Numbered from the stretch's first letter, positions 52,474 through 62,476 are shown. The stretch: DNA of 64,000 nucleotides from CAZMGV01 sp964621525 [NCBI: uncultured bacterium] (GCA_964621525.1 CAZUMS010000021.1:1-64000), one strand, 5' to 3'. A program made the numbers and translations. Notes: generated by a model not told the origin, from the sequence alone.

Positions 52474-55250
52474 TGCCGCCTCCGTTCCTGCCGGGCTTCC
52501 GGGAACTGGGGCTGCAGGTACTGTCCGGTCAGGGATCCGGAGGACCGGGAAACCTGTTCCGGCGTCCCCTCGGCGACAATCCTTCCGCCGTCGGAGCCGC
52601 CCTCGGGGCCGAGATCCACCACCCAGTCGGCCCGCGAGATCACATCCAGATTGTGTTCGATGACGACGACCGTATGTCCGTCGTCCACGAGCCGCTGGAG
52701 CACCCGGAGGAGTTTCGCGACATCGACCCCGTGAAGGCCGGTCGTCGGTTCGTCCAGAATGTACAGGAGCTTTCCCTTGGGCGCCGCCGCCAGTTCCCCC
52801 GCGATCTTGAGGCGCTGGGCCTCGCCGCCCGACAGCGTGGACGACGACTGCCCGAGCCGCAGGTACCCCAGACCGACGTTCTCGAGCAGGATCAGCTTGG
52901 CGCGTGTCTGCTGGAGCGCAGGGAACAGGTTGATCGCCTCGGTAACGGTCAGGTTCAGCACGTCGGCGATATTATAGCCCTTGTACCGGGCCCGGAGGAC
53001 TTCGGGCTTGTACCGCTTGCCGTTGCAGGCCTCGCAGGGGACTTCCACGTCGGCGAGAAACTGGAGGTCGATCGTCTGGACGCCCTCGCCGGCGCAGACC
53101 TCGCAGCGGCCGCCCTCCACGTTGAAGGAGAACGACGCCGGCTTGAAACCCGACCTCCGGGAGTCGGGGAGCTGGGCGAACAGGCCGCGGATCTCGTCGA
53201 AGGCTTTCATGTAGGTGACGGGATTCGAGCGCGACGACCGGGCAAGCGGGGTCTGGTCGATCAGGGAAACCCCCCGGAGCCCCTCGAGGCCGCTCACCGT
53301 GTCGAACCGCCCGATGGCGCCGGTACCTTCGTTGAAGATCCGGTCGAGGGCCGGATACAGGGTCTTCACGACGAGCGTGGTTTTGCCCGAACCGGAAACG
53401 CCGGTCACGCAGGTCAGGTTCGCCATCGGGATCCGGAGCGTGACGTTCCGGAGGTTGTTCTCCTTCGCGCCGGAAAGCTTGATCCAGCCCCGGTTCTGGT
53501 GACGCTCGGCGGGCGGCGGCAGACGAAGCTCGTCCCGGAGCAGCCAGGCGGTCGGCGTCTTGCCATCCTTCGCCAGCGCGGCCGGGGAACCCGTAAACAG
53601 CACTTTCCCGCCCTCCCGGCCCGATCCCGGGCCCATTTCCACCGTCACGTCCGCCGAGGCGATCACCTCGCGGTCGTGCTCCACCACAACCACCGTGTTC
53701 CCCTGGTCCCTGAGCCGGTGGAGGATCCGGATAAGCCGGCCGGAATCCCGGGGATGGAGACCGATCGAGGGTTCGTCCAGGACGTAGAGCGATCCCGTGA
53801 GCTGGTTGCCGAGCTGGTTCGCCAGCAGGATCCGCTGGTACTCGCCTCCGGAAAGCGTCCGGCCGAGGCGGTCCAGCGTGAGATAGCCGAGCCCCATCTC
53901 CGCCATGCAGTCGAGACGCTGGCGGATCTGCCGGACCGGCTCGGCGGCGATCTGCATTTCGAGGGGGGAGAGTTTCAGTTCGTCGAGCCAGCGGACCGAC
54001 CGCTCGACGGTCATGCGGCACCAGTCCGAAATGGAGAGCCCCCCGACCCGGAACCGGAGCGCCTCGGGCTTCAGCCGGGCTCCCGCGCAGACTTCGCAGA
54101 CCGACTGGCTCTGGTAGCGGCGCAGGAACACCCGGACGTGCAGCTTGTACTTGGACCGCTCGGTCGCCCTGAAGAACGGAATGATGCCTTCGAACTTCGG
54201 CGTACCTTCGATGATTTTCGCCTTCTGCTCCGCTGTCAGGTCCTTCCACGGACGGCGGGTGTCGATCTTCGACGCCTTGCAGAAGGCGAGAAGGTCCTGC
54301 TGGAGATGCCGCCAGGACGGCTTGGTCCAGGGCTCGACGGCACCCTGGGCGATGGAGAGCGCCGGATTCGGGACAAAAAGCTTCTCGTCATAGGCGAGAA
54401 TGTTTCCGAAACCGTGACACTCGGGACACGCGCCGAGCGGCGAGCTGAAGGAGAACAGCACCGGCGTCGGCGATACGTAGGTTTCTCCGGTCTCAGGGTC
54501 GTGCAGCTCGTCCCGGTAGACCCGGAGTGAACTTTCGCCTTCCACGGCCACCCGGCATTCTCCGGTTTCCCGGAACGCCTGTTCGACCGATTCGGCGAGC
54601 CGTGCGGCGGCATCCGGTTTCCAGACGAGCCGGTCGGTCACGAGGGCGAGCGACCGGGCCTTCTCCCACCGGCCGGCCGCCTCCGGCGATTCGGTCTCAA
54701 CCGTTTCACCGTCGGCATGAAAGCGGAGCCGCCCGGTGGAGAGGAGATCCTGGGGCCTGAATGCCGGACGGGGATCTTCCGGGACCGGCTCCAGAATCGT
54801 CATCCGTGTGCCTTCCGGCAGGGCGGACAGTTCCTTCACGACGGACTGGAGATCGTGGCGCACGGCCTCCCGGCCCGTCTTCTCGTTCACGATCCGGCCG
54901 GTCTTCGCCCAGAGGAGCCTCAGATGATCGTAGATTTCGGTGAGGGTCGCGACCGTGGACCGGCTGTTGCGGACCGGGTTTCGCTGCTCGATTGCGAGCG
55001 CCGGGGGGACGTTCTCGACGGAGTCCACCTCGGGCTTCGGCATCCGTTCGAGAAACTGCCGTGCGTAGGTGGACAGGCTCTCGATGTAGCGCCGCTGCCC
55101 CTCGGCGTAGAGCGTGTCGAAGGCCAGCGAGCTTTTCCCGCTACCCGAGGCGCCCGTAATAACCGTCATCCGTTTCAGCGGAATATCCAGGTCCACGCCC
55201 TGCAGGTTGTGCTGGCGCGCCCCGCGGATGCGGATGGATGTCTCGGCCAC
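52470..55250 (-). CDS. uvrA: Excinuclease ABC subunit A
   Basis: 926 residues. Two ABC ATPase domains: Walker A GASGSGKS (34-41) and GVSGSGKT (about 617), signature LSGGEYQRI and LSGGEAQRL, with Walker B LYVLDEPSIGL and LYILDEPTTGL. UvrA initiates nucleotide excision repair by lesion recognition with UvrB. The second zinc module is intact (CEVCAGEG and CEACNGKR). The first is half lost: CPECHGFG is present but the usual CxxC about 20 residues before it is missing. UvrB is not in the window. Confidence 0.95.
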   Translation of the reverse strand: MAETSIRIRGARQHNLQGVDLDIPLKRMTVITGASGSGKSSLAFDTLYAEGQRRYIESLSTYARQFLERMPKPEVDSVENVPPALAIEQRNPVRNSRSTVATLTEIYDHLRLLWAKTGRIVNEKTGREAVRHDLQSVVKELSALPEGTRMTILEPVPEDPRPAFRPQDLLSTGRLRFHADGETVETESPEAAGRWEKARSLALVTDRLVWKPDAAARLAESVEQAFRETGECRVAVEGESSLRVYRDELHDPETGETYVSPTPVLFSFSSPLGACPECHGFGNILAYDEKLFVPNPALSIAQGAVEPWTKPSWRHLQQDLLAFCKASKIDTRRPWKDLTAEQKAKIIEGTPKFEGIIPFFRATERSKYKLHVRVFLRRYQSQSVCEVCAGARLKPEALRFRVGGLSISDWCRMTVERSVRWLDELKLSPLEMQIAAEPVRQIRQRLDCMAEMGLGYLTLDRLGRTLSGGEYQRILLANQLGNQLTGSLYVLDEPSIGLHPRDSGRLIRILHRLRDQGNTVVVVEHDREVIASADVTVEMGPGSGREGGKVLFTGSPAALAKDGKTPTAWLLRDELRLPPPAERHQNRGWIKLSGAKENNLRNVTLRIPMANLTCVTGVSGSGKTTLVVKTLYPALDRIFNEGTGAIGRFDTVSGLEGLRGVSLIDQTPLARSSRSNPVTYMKAFDEIRGLFAQLPDSRRSGFKPASFSFNVEGGRCEVCAGEGVQTIDLQFLADVEVPCEACNGKRYKPEVLRARYKGYNIADVLNLTVTEAINLFPALQQTRAKLILLENVGLGYLRLGQSSSTLSGGEAQRLKIAGELAAAPKGKLLYILDEPTTGLHGVDVAKLLRVLQRLVDDGHTVVVIEHNLDVISRADWVVDLGPEGGSDGGRIVAEGTPEQVSRSSGSLTGQYLQPQFPEARQERRRQ

Positions 55251-55257
55251 GGCCCGC

Positions 55258-56040
55258 TTACTCCCCGTCCCCGGACAGCAGCCGGTCGGCGGCCGAGAGG
55301 TCGGTGGCCCCGGTCATCTTGAGGAAAACGTGTTCCAGGTTCCCTCCCGGATCGTTCGCACGGGCCCGGATCTCCTCGAAGGTCCCGGTGGTGAGCAGCT
55401 TCCCGTTCTGGATGATCGACAGCCGGTGGCAGAGTTCTTCGGCCACTTCCAGAGAATGGGTGGACATGAACACCGCCGTGCCTTCGGACGCGAGCCGGAC
55501 CAGGACTTTCTTCAGCAGCCTCGATCCCTTGGGGTCCAGACCGACGGTGGGTTCGTCGACGATAAGCAGCTTCGGCTTGTGGATCAGCGCACCCGAAAGG
55601 GCCGTCCGCTGCTTCATGCCGTGGGAGAAGCTCTCGATCATGGCGTCGCCCCAGGCGGTGAGTTCGAAAAATTCCAGAAGGTCGGCGGTCCGGGCCGCGA
55701 TTTCGCCCGCTTCCAGCCCGTAGATCCCGCCGATGAACCGGAGGTATTCCCGCGCCGTCAGTTTCTCGTAGATATAGGGCCGGTCCGGCAGGAACCCCGT
55801 CACCTGCTTGGCCTCTTCCGGCTGCGCCGCAAGGTCGAAGCCGCAGATCCGGATCGTCCCGCCCGTGGGCCTGAGCAGCCCGATCAGCATGCGGATCGTC
55901 GTCGTCTTGCCGGCGCCGTTCGGGCCGAGGAACCCGTAGATTTCGCCCGGCCGGACATCGAACGTCACCCCGTCCACGGCGACGAACCGGTCGTACACCT
56001 TGGTAAGGCCCTGAACCTCGATGCACAGGGAACCGCTCAC
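55258..56040 (-). CDS. ABC transporter ATP-binding protein
   Basis: 260 residues. Walker A GPNGAGKTT near 40-49, signature region ESFSHGMKQR, Walker B LLIVDEPTVGLDP and H-loop MSTHSLE are complete. The signature deviates from LSGGQ (FSHGMKQR), as often in CcmA/NatA-type ATPases. No permease is directly adjacent. It overlaps the transglutaminase gene by 4 bases and precedes uvrA by 7, so its partner may be encoded elsewhere. Confidence 0.85.
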   Translation of the reverse strand: MSGSLCIEVQGLTKVYDRFVAVDGVTFDVRPGEIYGFLGPNGAGKTTTIRMLIGLLRPTGGTIRICGFDLAAQPEEAKQVTGFLPDRPYIYEKLTAREYLRFIGGIYGLEAGEIAARTADLLEFFELTAWGDAMIESFSHGMKQRTALSGALIHKPKLLIVDEPTVGLDPKGSRLLKKVLVRLASEGTAVFMSTHSLEVAEELCHRLSIIQNGKLLTTGTFEEIRARANDPGGNLEHVFLKMTGATDLSAADRLLSGDGE

Positions 56041-57611
56041 CGGGCCTCCACGAGTTCGAGCTTGAGGCGGCCGATGAGCCGGGAGATTTCAATCTGCCGG
56101 TCGGCACCGCCCTCGATGAACCGGAGGTGGGTCACGTCGGCCGGAAACTGGTTGAATACCGCGTCCCCGGATATCCACCGGCCGCCCAGATAGAAGCTCA
56201 CCCAGGCGTGGTAGTAGAACCGTCCCGTGCCCTCGAGGTGCATGAGCCCCGCCTGCTGCTTCGCCGGGATACCCGCCGCACGGGCAAGGGCCGTGAGCAG
56301 CGCCGTATGTTCGTTGCAGTCGCCCTTCATCCGGTCGAGAACGTCGAGGGCATTGGGAAGCGAGAACACCGGCTGCTTGTCCACCCGCCGGTAAACCCAT
56401 TCGAGCAGCATCCGGGCGGCGAGCAGCGGGTCCCGCACCGGTTCCGTTTGAGAACTCCCCCTCGGCTTTCCGAGAAGTTCCCGGAGCCATGCCCGGTCGG
56501 TGCCCGCGCCGCCGGAGAGAATTTCCCGGGCCTTCGAGACGATCTTCGGATGATCGGAAGCGATCATGGGTTCAGGCAGGAGAAACCGGGCCTCGGGGCC
56601 GCCGGCCGGATAGGGAAGCACATAACCCGCATCGGCCGGCAGTTCTTCCTTCGTGACGGTGAGGATGCCGTCCGAGAAAGCCTGCCGGTCGCCTGCGAGC
56701 GGCATCCCCCCGACGTCCGCGCCGCTGACCTTCACGGAGAGCCTTGTGAGTCCGTTCTGGTCCGGCACCGGCTTTCCGGCCGACACCGAAAGCTGCTCGG
56801 CCATATCGGACGGGTTCTCCGAAACCCCTCCCCGGGCCTTCGCCTCGGTCTCCCGGACGACGACGAATCCGTCTTCGGTTTCTTCCCGCAGCGAGTCCCC
56901 GTCTGCATCGGCCCAGACCGTCGTCACGAGACCCATCAGCGTCTGCCGGAGCTTCCAGGCCGGGACAATCGTCCCAGCCGCTTCGATCTTCTCTTCGCCC
57001 GTCACCTCGACGGTCATCGGCTGGCGGCTCTGGGTCGTGGGATCGAAGACCATGAACCGGTGTGTTTCGCCGGCCTTGAAGCCTTTTTTCCTCAGGTAAG
57101 GCCCCGCCACCGACGCCGTGTATATGGGGCCGTCGTCCGGCGGCCGCGGGATGTCGAGCGACTGGTCCGACTTCGACGAATGGATCCGGACGGCGATCCG
57201 GGAGGGTTCCACCTTCGCGGTCAGCCGGAGATCCACGTCCGTGGCTTTCATGGAGAATTCCACGGACCGGAGCGAATAGTCCGGGCCCAGCACGCTGTTC
57301 TCGGACATGGAGACTTCCCGGGTAACGTCGAGGAGCTTGAGGCGGAACCAGCTTTCGGAGCGGGACCGGAATCCCCCGCCGAGTTCTGCCGGAATCGGCT
57401 CGATCTTCTGGGTTCCCCAGCCGGCCTTTTCGCCCCGGAAGTATATGCCCCACCAGACGGGCAGGGACGTGGGCGCCGGCACCCCGCCGGACAGGACTTC
57501 AGCCGGATCCTCGGCCGCGTTAGCGACGGACTGCTGGAGGTTCTGGCGATAGGCCATAAACCCCAGCAGAAGCACGGCGGACCCGACAATCAGCGACCGG
57601 ACGGCCTTCAT
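56037..57611 (-). CDS. Transglutaminase-like exported protein
   Basis: 524 residues with an N-terminal membrane anchor or signal (residues 7-22). Residues 45-330 are unrecognised and mainly beta. A transglutaminase-core domain lies in the C-terminal third: GDCNEHTALLTALARAAGIPA (Cys about 431), YYHAWVSFYL (His about 467) and ISGDAVFNQFP (Asp about 480), so the Cys-His-Asp triad is complete. Likely a periplasmic protease or cross-linking enzyme. It overlaps the ABC ATPase gene by 4 bases and sits between the Gld-like operon and the ATPase. Confidence 0.85.
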   Translation of the reverse strand: MKAVRSLIVGSAVLLLGFMAYRQNLQQSVANAAEDPAEVLSGGVPAPTSLPVWWGIYFRGEKAGWGTQKIEPIPAELGGGFRSRSESWFRLKLLDVTREVSMSENSVLGPDYSLRSVEFSMKATDVDLRLTAKVEPSRIAVRIHSSKSDQSLDIPRPPDDGPIYTASVAGPYLRKKGFKAGETHRFMVFDPTTQSRQPMTVEVTGEEKIEAAGTIVPAWKLRQTLMGLVTTVWADADGDSLREETEDGFVVVRETEAKARGGVSENPSDMAEQLSVSAGKPVPDQNGLTRLSVKVSGADVGGMPLAGDRQAFSDGILTVTKEELPADAGYVLPYPAGGPEARFLLPEPMIASDHPKIVSKAREILSGGAGTDRAWLRELLGKPRGSSQTEPVRDPLLAARMLLEWVYRRVDKQPVFSLPNALDVLDRMKGDCNEHTALLTALARAAGIPAKQQAGLMHLEGTGRFYYHAWVSFYLGGRWISGDAVFNQFPADVTHLRFIEGGADRQIEISRLIGRLKLELVEAR

Positions 57612-57723
57612 CCACTCTCCATCATGCGGTCCCTAGGGGACGAACCGGGAGACCCCGGGTGCATAACCGGAGGAGAATGGACGACGGGCCGGAGAAGGGC
57701 AATCGGCGGGCAGCGGGGCCGTC

Positions 57724-58800
57724 TTACCGGTCCTTGCTGCCCTCTTCGACCGACTTGCGGGTACGCTCCTGGACGTTGCGCTGTTCTTTCTGGGGCTGGA
57801 CCTTGACCTCGTTACCGGGGCCGGACGTGCCGGTCTGGCTCGTCAGGGACTTGGCCGCAGGAGTCATGGTCTCGTAGATCCACGTCGGAACATGATAGAT
57901 CGCGGACGAACCCTCCCGCATGGCCGGGTAACTCTGGTCCTTCGCTTCCATGCCGAACTTGAGGGTCGTCACCTTCCCGGCCGCGTCGGTGATCTTCACC
58001 GTCGCCTTCGGCGGATCGAGCCCGAAGCTCTTGAGGTCCGTCGCGGACGAGGTATCCGATACCGTCCGGGCGATGATCACCGAGAACTGGTTCAGGATCT
58101 TGTTGATCGCCTGCATGTCGACTTCGGTGTCGTCCAGATCCGGATTGTCCGGGGCGTAGAAGCCCCACGGGCCGTCCGGCGACCGCTTGATGGTGAACGG
58201 TTTCGGGTCCGCCGGATTCTGGAACGTCAGCTCGGCGATCTGGGCCGGCTCGATCCTGACCAGCGTGCGGTCGCGCCAGGCGTCGGCATCGCGGTCCAGC
58301 AGGCGGCGCAGGTCGCCGCCCAGCTCGTACACCTCGTTCGCCCCCTTGAGGCGCACGTAGTTCGACCGGAAGTTGAAGGCGAGCTTGCCCACGATGATCT
58401 CGCCCAGCATCCGGTCGGCGTCGGCGAGGAACGATATGCCGATGCCCTTCGCGTCATCCACGTCGAAGGTTCCGTGGTTCGCCGGATTGTTCGAGATCTG
58501 CTTCACGATCCGGGAATCGGCCATCAGCTTGAACAGCTCGTCGATGTTCTGGGTCTCCGCCGGAAAAACGCCCATCCCCGGAATATCGGTGCGCCACTCA
58601 TCGCCTTCCTTGAACAGGATGACGCGGGCCTTGTTGGGCCGGTCGATGTAGATCTTCTTCACGGTTTCGGCGTTGATGCCGGGCAGGATCACGTCCGGGG
58701 TGGCGCTGCCGCTGGAAACCCGGTCTTCCTGCTTCGGGACCAGATACAGAAGCAGTCCGAGCGCCGCCACGACACCGAGCAGAATCAGTACTTTCTTCAT
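57724..58800 (-). CDS. DUF4340-like envelope protein
   Basis: 358 residues with an N-terminal transmembrane anchor (MKKVLILLGVVAALGLLLYL). Two repeated beta-rich modules, with residues TFQNPADPKPFTIKR in the second, fit the DUF4340 family that is nearly always next to GldG-like proteins. Not enzymatic by appearance. It follows the GldG-like gene by 26 bases, supporting a common envelope complex. Confidence 0.8.
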   Translation of the reverse strand: MKKVLILLGVVAALGLLLYLVPKQEDRVSSGSATPDVILPGINAETVKKIYIDRPNKARVILFKEGDEWRTDIPGMGVFPAETQNIDELFKLMADSRIVKQISNNPANHGTFDVDDAKGIGISFLADADRMLGEIIVGKLAFNFRSNYVRLKGANEVYELGGDLRRLLDRDADAWRDRTLVRIEPAQIAELTFQNPADPKPFTIKRSPDGPWGFYAPDNPDLDDTEVDMQAINKILNQFSVIIARTVSDTSSATDLKSFGLDPPKATVKITDAAGKVTTLKFGMEAKDQSYPAMREGSSAIYHVPTWIYETMTPAAKSLTSQTGTSGPGNEVKVQPQKEQRNVQERTRKSVEEGSKDR

Positions 58801-58826
58801 CGGATACTCCTCCGGAAACCTTCCCG

Positions 58827-60515
58827 TCAGTCTTTCTTCATGAAGGCCGCGGCCTCGGCATATTCACGCCGCTCGCGCCACCGCATGGCCGCACGGGCGC
58901 CCGCAAAACCGATCACGAGGAACGCCGCGCCGAACGTGCCGAGGAACTTGAGCCAGCTCCGCTGGCCTTCGGAAAGCTCGGCCGTGATAAGCCGCTTGCC
59001 GACATCCCGCATGCGGACGCCGGCCAGCTTGTCGCCGATCTCGAGGGAATCGACGAGATTCATGATGAAGCCCAGGTTCTGCTGGGACATCTGGAGCCCC
59101 TCTTCCGTGAGCCAGAAGGCGGAACCGGCGACGATCAGGTGGCCCTTTTCCGTCGAGTCGCTCCGGTGCGAGAGATCGACCATCGGCGATTCCCCGGCGG
59201 GCTCCGGCGGCAGGTCCCCGCGGAGCCGCATGGGCGGCGGGATGCTCTTGCCCCGGAAGTAGCTCTCGAACGGGCCCTCGACCGAAACCAGCATCGTCTT
59301 GGGTTCCTGTTCGGGGAAGTTGAGCAGTTCGGGCTGTTCCGGCGTCAGCAGCGCCGGCAGCGTGAGCGACATGGCCCGGCGGCTCGACTGGACGAGGCGC
59401 TTCACCACCTGCCCTTCCCGCGGTTCGCCGACCGACAGGGAAGAGGTCCAGAACAGCGTCATGTCGGTGACGCCCCGGCTGACCAGCTCGCCCTGGAGCA
59501 GTCCCTCCTGCGTGATGCGCGGCCACATGGGATAATTGCGGAGCACGCGCCGTCCGTACATCTGGAACATGGCCCGCTGGCTGCGTTCGTCGGCCACGAG
59601 GTCGGCGTTGATCCGGACGCCGTAGTGTTCCATGAGCGAGGCGACGGGATTCGGCGCGATATCGGCGCGGCTCTGGTCCTCGGTGCGCCGGTTCATCTCC
59701 TGGAACACCACGAGGTTCCCGCCCCGCATCAGGAACTGGTCGAGGGCATAGAGGTCCCGCTCCGTGGACTTGAACGGGCTCATGACGATGACCGTCGTGT
59801 ATTTGTCCGGCACCAGCTTGCCCTGGTCGAAGTAGATCTGCTCGACCGAATACTGCTGCTGGAGCGCGCGCCGCAGCGTCTCGAAGTTCTTCTCCCAGTT
59901 GTAGCGCATTTCCGGCTTCAGCGTGGCCGAAGGAGCCGACGGATCCGGGTCCCCGAGCCACACGCCGATGGAGGGGATTCTTTCCTGCGTGGCCTTCACG
60001 ATGGAACTCGTGAGGCGGTACTCGAAATCCTCCAGCGAGGGGATCGCCTGGATGATCTCCTTCTTGTCGGCATAGAAAACCGCCATGCCGAGATAACCCT
60101 TTCGGACTTCCTGCCGGTCCGACTCGATGACGTTGAACTGGAGCTCGGGGATGCCCAGGATCCGCATCTGCTGGACCGTGTCCGGCGAGTCGTCGGGATC
60201 GACAAAGCTCACCTGGATGTTCTTCCCGCCGAACGCCTTGTATTCGGCCAGGTAGTCCTCGACACCCTTCACGACGGTGGCGAGCCGCGAGGGGAGGCCC
60301 TTCGAGCGGTAGAACTCGATCTTGACGATATCGTCCAGGTCCCTGAGCACGTTCTTGGTTCCGTCGGCCAGCGTGAAGACCCGGTTCTCCGTCAGGTCCG
60401 CCCGGGTGAACAGGCGGAGCGAGATCAGGTTCACCATCACCACGATGGCGCCGACCAGGACGAGGACCGGAACGCCTACCAGATCGAACTTCGGTTTTAC
60501 GGGGGAAGCGGCCAT
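58827..60515 (-). CDS. GldG-like ABC auxiliary protein
   Basis: 562 residues. One membrane segment near the N-terminus (about 15-35), a large periplasmic region and a second segment near the C-terminus (about 528-545), the arrangement of GldG/PF09822 ABC-auxiliary proteins. Segments such as VFYADKKEIIQAIPSLEDFEY, VIVMSPFKSTERDLYALDQFL and GGNLVVFQEMNRR are family-typical. It acts with the permease and ATPase encoded just upstream; in gliding bacteria this complex supports motility, elsewhere its substrate is unknown. Confidence 0.85.
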   Translation of the reverse strand: MAASPVKPKFDLVGVPVLVLVGAIVVMVNLISLRLFTRADLTENRVFTLADGTKNVLRDLDDIVKIEFYRSKGLPSRLATVVKGVEDYLAEYKAFGGKNIQVSFVDPDDSPDTVQQMRILGIPELQFNVIESDRQEVRKGYLGMAVFYADKKEIIQAIPSLEDFEYRLTSSIVKATQERIPSIGVWLGDPDPSAPSATLKPEMRYNWEKNFETLRRALQQQYSVEQIYFDQGKLVPDKYTTVIVMSPFKSTERDLYALDQFLMRGGNLVVFQEMNRRTEDQSRADIAPNPVASLMEHYGVRINADLVADERSQRAMFQMYGRRVLRNYPMWPRITQEGLLQGELVSRGVTDMTLFWTSSLSVGEPREGQVVKRLVQSSRRAMSLTLPALLTPEQPELLNFPEQEPKTMLVSVEGPFESYFRGKSIPPPMRLRGDLPPEPAGESPMVDLSHRSDSTEKGHLIVAGSAFWLTEEGLQMSQQNLGFIMNLVDSLEIGDKLAGVRMRDVGKRLITAELSEGQRSWLKFLGTFGAAFLVIGFAGARAAMRWRERREYAEAAAFMKKD

Positions 60516-60557
60516 CTGCCGGCTCTCCTTTTTACTTCAAGAGAATATGCATCCGGC

Positions 60558-61283
60558 TCAGGTCAGGTTCCGGCCCGCCAGCACGCGGGCGTTCAGGAAC
60601 AGGAAGATCCCGATGACGGACAGGTAATAAACGACGTCGCGGCTGTCCACGACGCCCCTCGACATGGACTCGTAGTGGACGCCGAGACCCGCATAGGACA
60701 GCACGTTGGACAGGGTTTCAGTCAGGAGCCCCGACACCTGGGCGGCATAACCGACGAGGTACAGGCTCATGGAGATCACCAGCGCTATGATGAACGCGAC
60801 GATCTGGTTCTTGGTTAGGGCGCTCGCGAACAGGCCGATGGCGAGGTACGCCGCGCCCATGAGCAGCGCCGCCAGATAACTGGCGACGACGGGGCCGGGA
60901 TCGGGGTCGCCCACGTAACCGACGACGAAATAGACCGGCAGCGACAGCACCAGCGCCACGGCGAGGAACGCCACCGAGGCGAAGAACTTGCCGAGAATGA
61001 CCTCGTGATCCCGGAACGGGAGCGTGAGCAGCAGCTCGATGGTCCCCGTCCGGCGCTCCTCCGCCCAGAGCCGCATGGACATGGCGGGAACGATGAACAG
61101 GAACACGAACGGAAGGATGCCGAAGAACTCCCGCATCTCGGCCGATTCGAACACGAAGAACGGCCGGAACCAGAAGAACCACCAGCCCTGGAACACCAGG
61201 AACACCACCAGCAGCACGTAGGCGATGGGCGAGTTGAAGTAGGACGAGAATTCCTTCTCGAAAATGGTGAGGATGCGCTTCAT
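60558..61283 (-). CDS. ABC-2-type permease (GldF-like)
   Basis: 241 residues from the ATG at 61283. Six membrane segments, beginning TIFEKEFSSYFNSPIAYVLL and containing RLWAEERRTGTIELLLTLP, the hallmark of the ABC-2/GldF permease group. The start overlaps the ATPase stop by 4 bases. Forms the membrane channel of the Gld-like complex. Confidence 0.9.
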   Translation of the reverse strand: MKRILTIFEKEFSSYFNSPIAYVLLVVFLVFQGWWFFWFRPFFVFESAEMREFFGILPFVFLFIVPAMSMRLWAEERRTGTIELLLTLPFRDHEVILGKFFASVAFLAVALVLSLPVYFVVGYVGDPDPGPVVASYLAALLMGAAYLAIGLFASALTKNQIVAFIIALVISMSLYLVGYAAQVSGLLTETLSNVLSYAGLGVHYESMSRGVVDSRDVVYYLSVIGIFLFLNARVLAGRNLT

Positions 61284-62245
61284 GAGGGACGGTCCTCCGG
61301 AGTGCCTGTCTGGCGGGTCAGCCGTTTGAAGATGTCTTCCAGCGAGACAACCTCGCGGCGCAGTTCGGACAGCGTCCAGCCGTTCTGGGCCACGGTCTGG
61401 AAGATCCGTTCGCCCGCGTTCAGGCCGCCCTTCAGGAACAGCTTGAACTGGTGGAATTCGCGGGACTGCGGATCGACGCCCTGGTCCTGCACCCCCGAGC
61501 ACCCGTCGATGCGGGAAAGCGCAGCCTGCACGGCGTCGCGGGGGCCGCGGATCGCGACCATGAACCGCTCCTCGCCCACCGACATCTGGGCCAGTTCCTC
61601 GGGAGTGCCCTGCCCGGCGATCCGGCCGTTCGAGATGATGAGCACCCGGGAGCAGGTCGCCTGGACTTCGGGCAGGATGTGGGTCGAGAGAATCACGGTC
61701 TTCTCGCGGCCGATCTCCTTGATGAGGTTGCGGATCTCGACGATCTGGTTCGGATCGAGGCCCGACGTGGGTTCGTCGAGAATCAGGATGTCCGGCCGGT
61801 GAAGCATCGACTGGGCGAGGCCCACGCGCTGCCGGTAGCCCTTCGAGAGCTCGCCGATCTGTTTCAGCATCATGGGGCCGAGGCCGCAGATGTCGGCCAT
61901 CTCTTTCACCCGCTTCTTCCGGTCGGCCGGGGCGATCTCCCGGACCTTGGCCATGAACAGCAGGTAATCCCGGACTTCCATTTCATGGTACAGGGGTGCG
62001 TTTTCCGGCAGGTAGCCGATATGACGGCGGACCTCGATGGACTGATCGACCACGTCGAAACCGCCGACCGTCGCCCGGCCGCCGTCCGGCCGCAGGAAAC
62101 AGGTCAGCATCTTCATGGTGGTGGTTTTGCCGGCGCCGTTCGGCCCCAGGAAGCCCACGACCTCGCGGGGATGCACTTCGAACGAAATGCCGTCCACCGC
62201 CAGCGTCGAACCGTAGCGTTTGGTCAGGTTTTCAACGGTAATCAT
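61280..62245 (-). CDS. ABC ATPase of the Gld-like transporter
   Basis: 321 residues. Walker A GPNGAGKTT (about 37-45), signature LSKGYRQRVGLAQ, Walker B ILILDEPTSGLDP, H-loop ILSTHILPE. This is the first gene of the minus-strand ABC operon (ATPase, permease, GldG-like, DUF4340-like), an arrangement known from gldAFG-type loci and many non-gliding bacteria. The C-terminal 90 residues form an extra regulatory domain common in this subgroup. Confidence 0.9.
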   Translation of the reverse strand: MITVENLTKRYGSTLAVDGISFEVHPREVVGFLGPNGAGKTTTMKMLTCFLRPDGGRATVGGFDVVDQSIEVRRHIGYLPENAPLYHEMEVRDYLLFMAKVREIAPADRKKRVKEMADICGLGPMMLKQIGELSKGYRQRVGLAQSMLHRPDILILDEPTSGLDPNQIVEIRNLIKEIGREKTVILSTHILPEVQATCSRVLIISNGRIAGQGTPEELAQMSVGEERFMVAIRGPRDAVQAALSRIDGCSGVQDQGVDPQSREFHQFKLFLKGGLNAGERIFQTVAQNGWTLSELRREVVSLEDIFKRLTRQTGTPEDRPS

Positions 62246-62476
62246 GGTTCGTTTCGGGAGACTGCCGCGCGGTACGGGCCGGAAAAACAGAACCGTGCTT
62301 GCTCAACGTACCGCCGAGTCCGCCTCTGACACCCGCCTTCAAGAAGAAGTATTAAAATGTCGAGCCTCATATATCGGCCGTGAGGGGCATGGTGTCAAGA
62401 CGCCGGGGCATGAAATTTACTTAAGGATTTCAGTGATATAGATGCCCCTGACGGAATTTCATAAGGAAGGAATCCC
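62246..62476. other. Divergent intergenic region
   Basis: 231 bases between the Gld-like ATPase gene and the LOG gene. The part at 62410-62440 is AT-rich (TGAAATTTACTTAAGG) and could carry the LOG promoter. The AAGGAAGGA at 62464-62472 is a strong ribosome-binding site for 62477. No RNA structure is recognisable. Confidence 0.5.
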
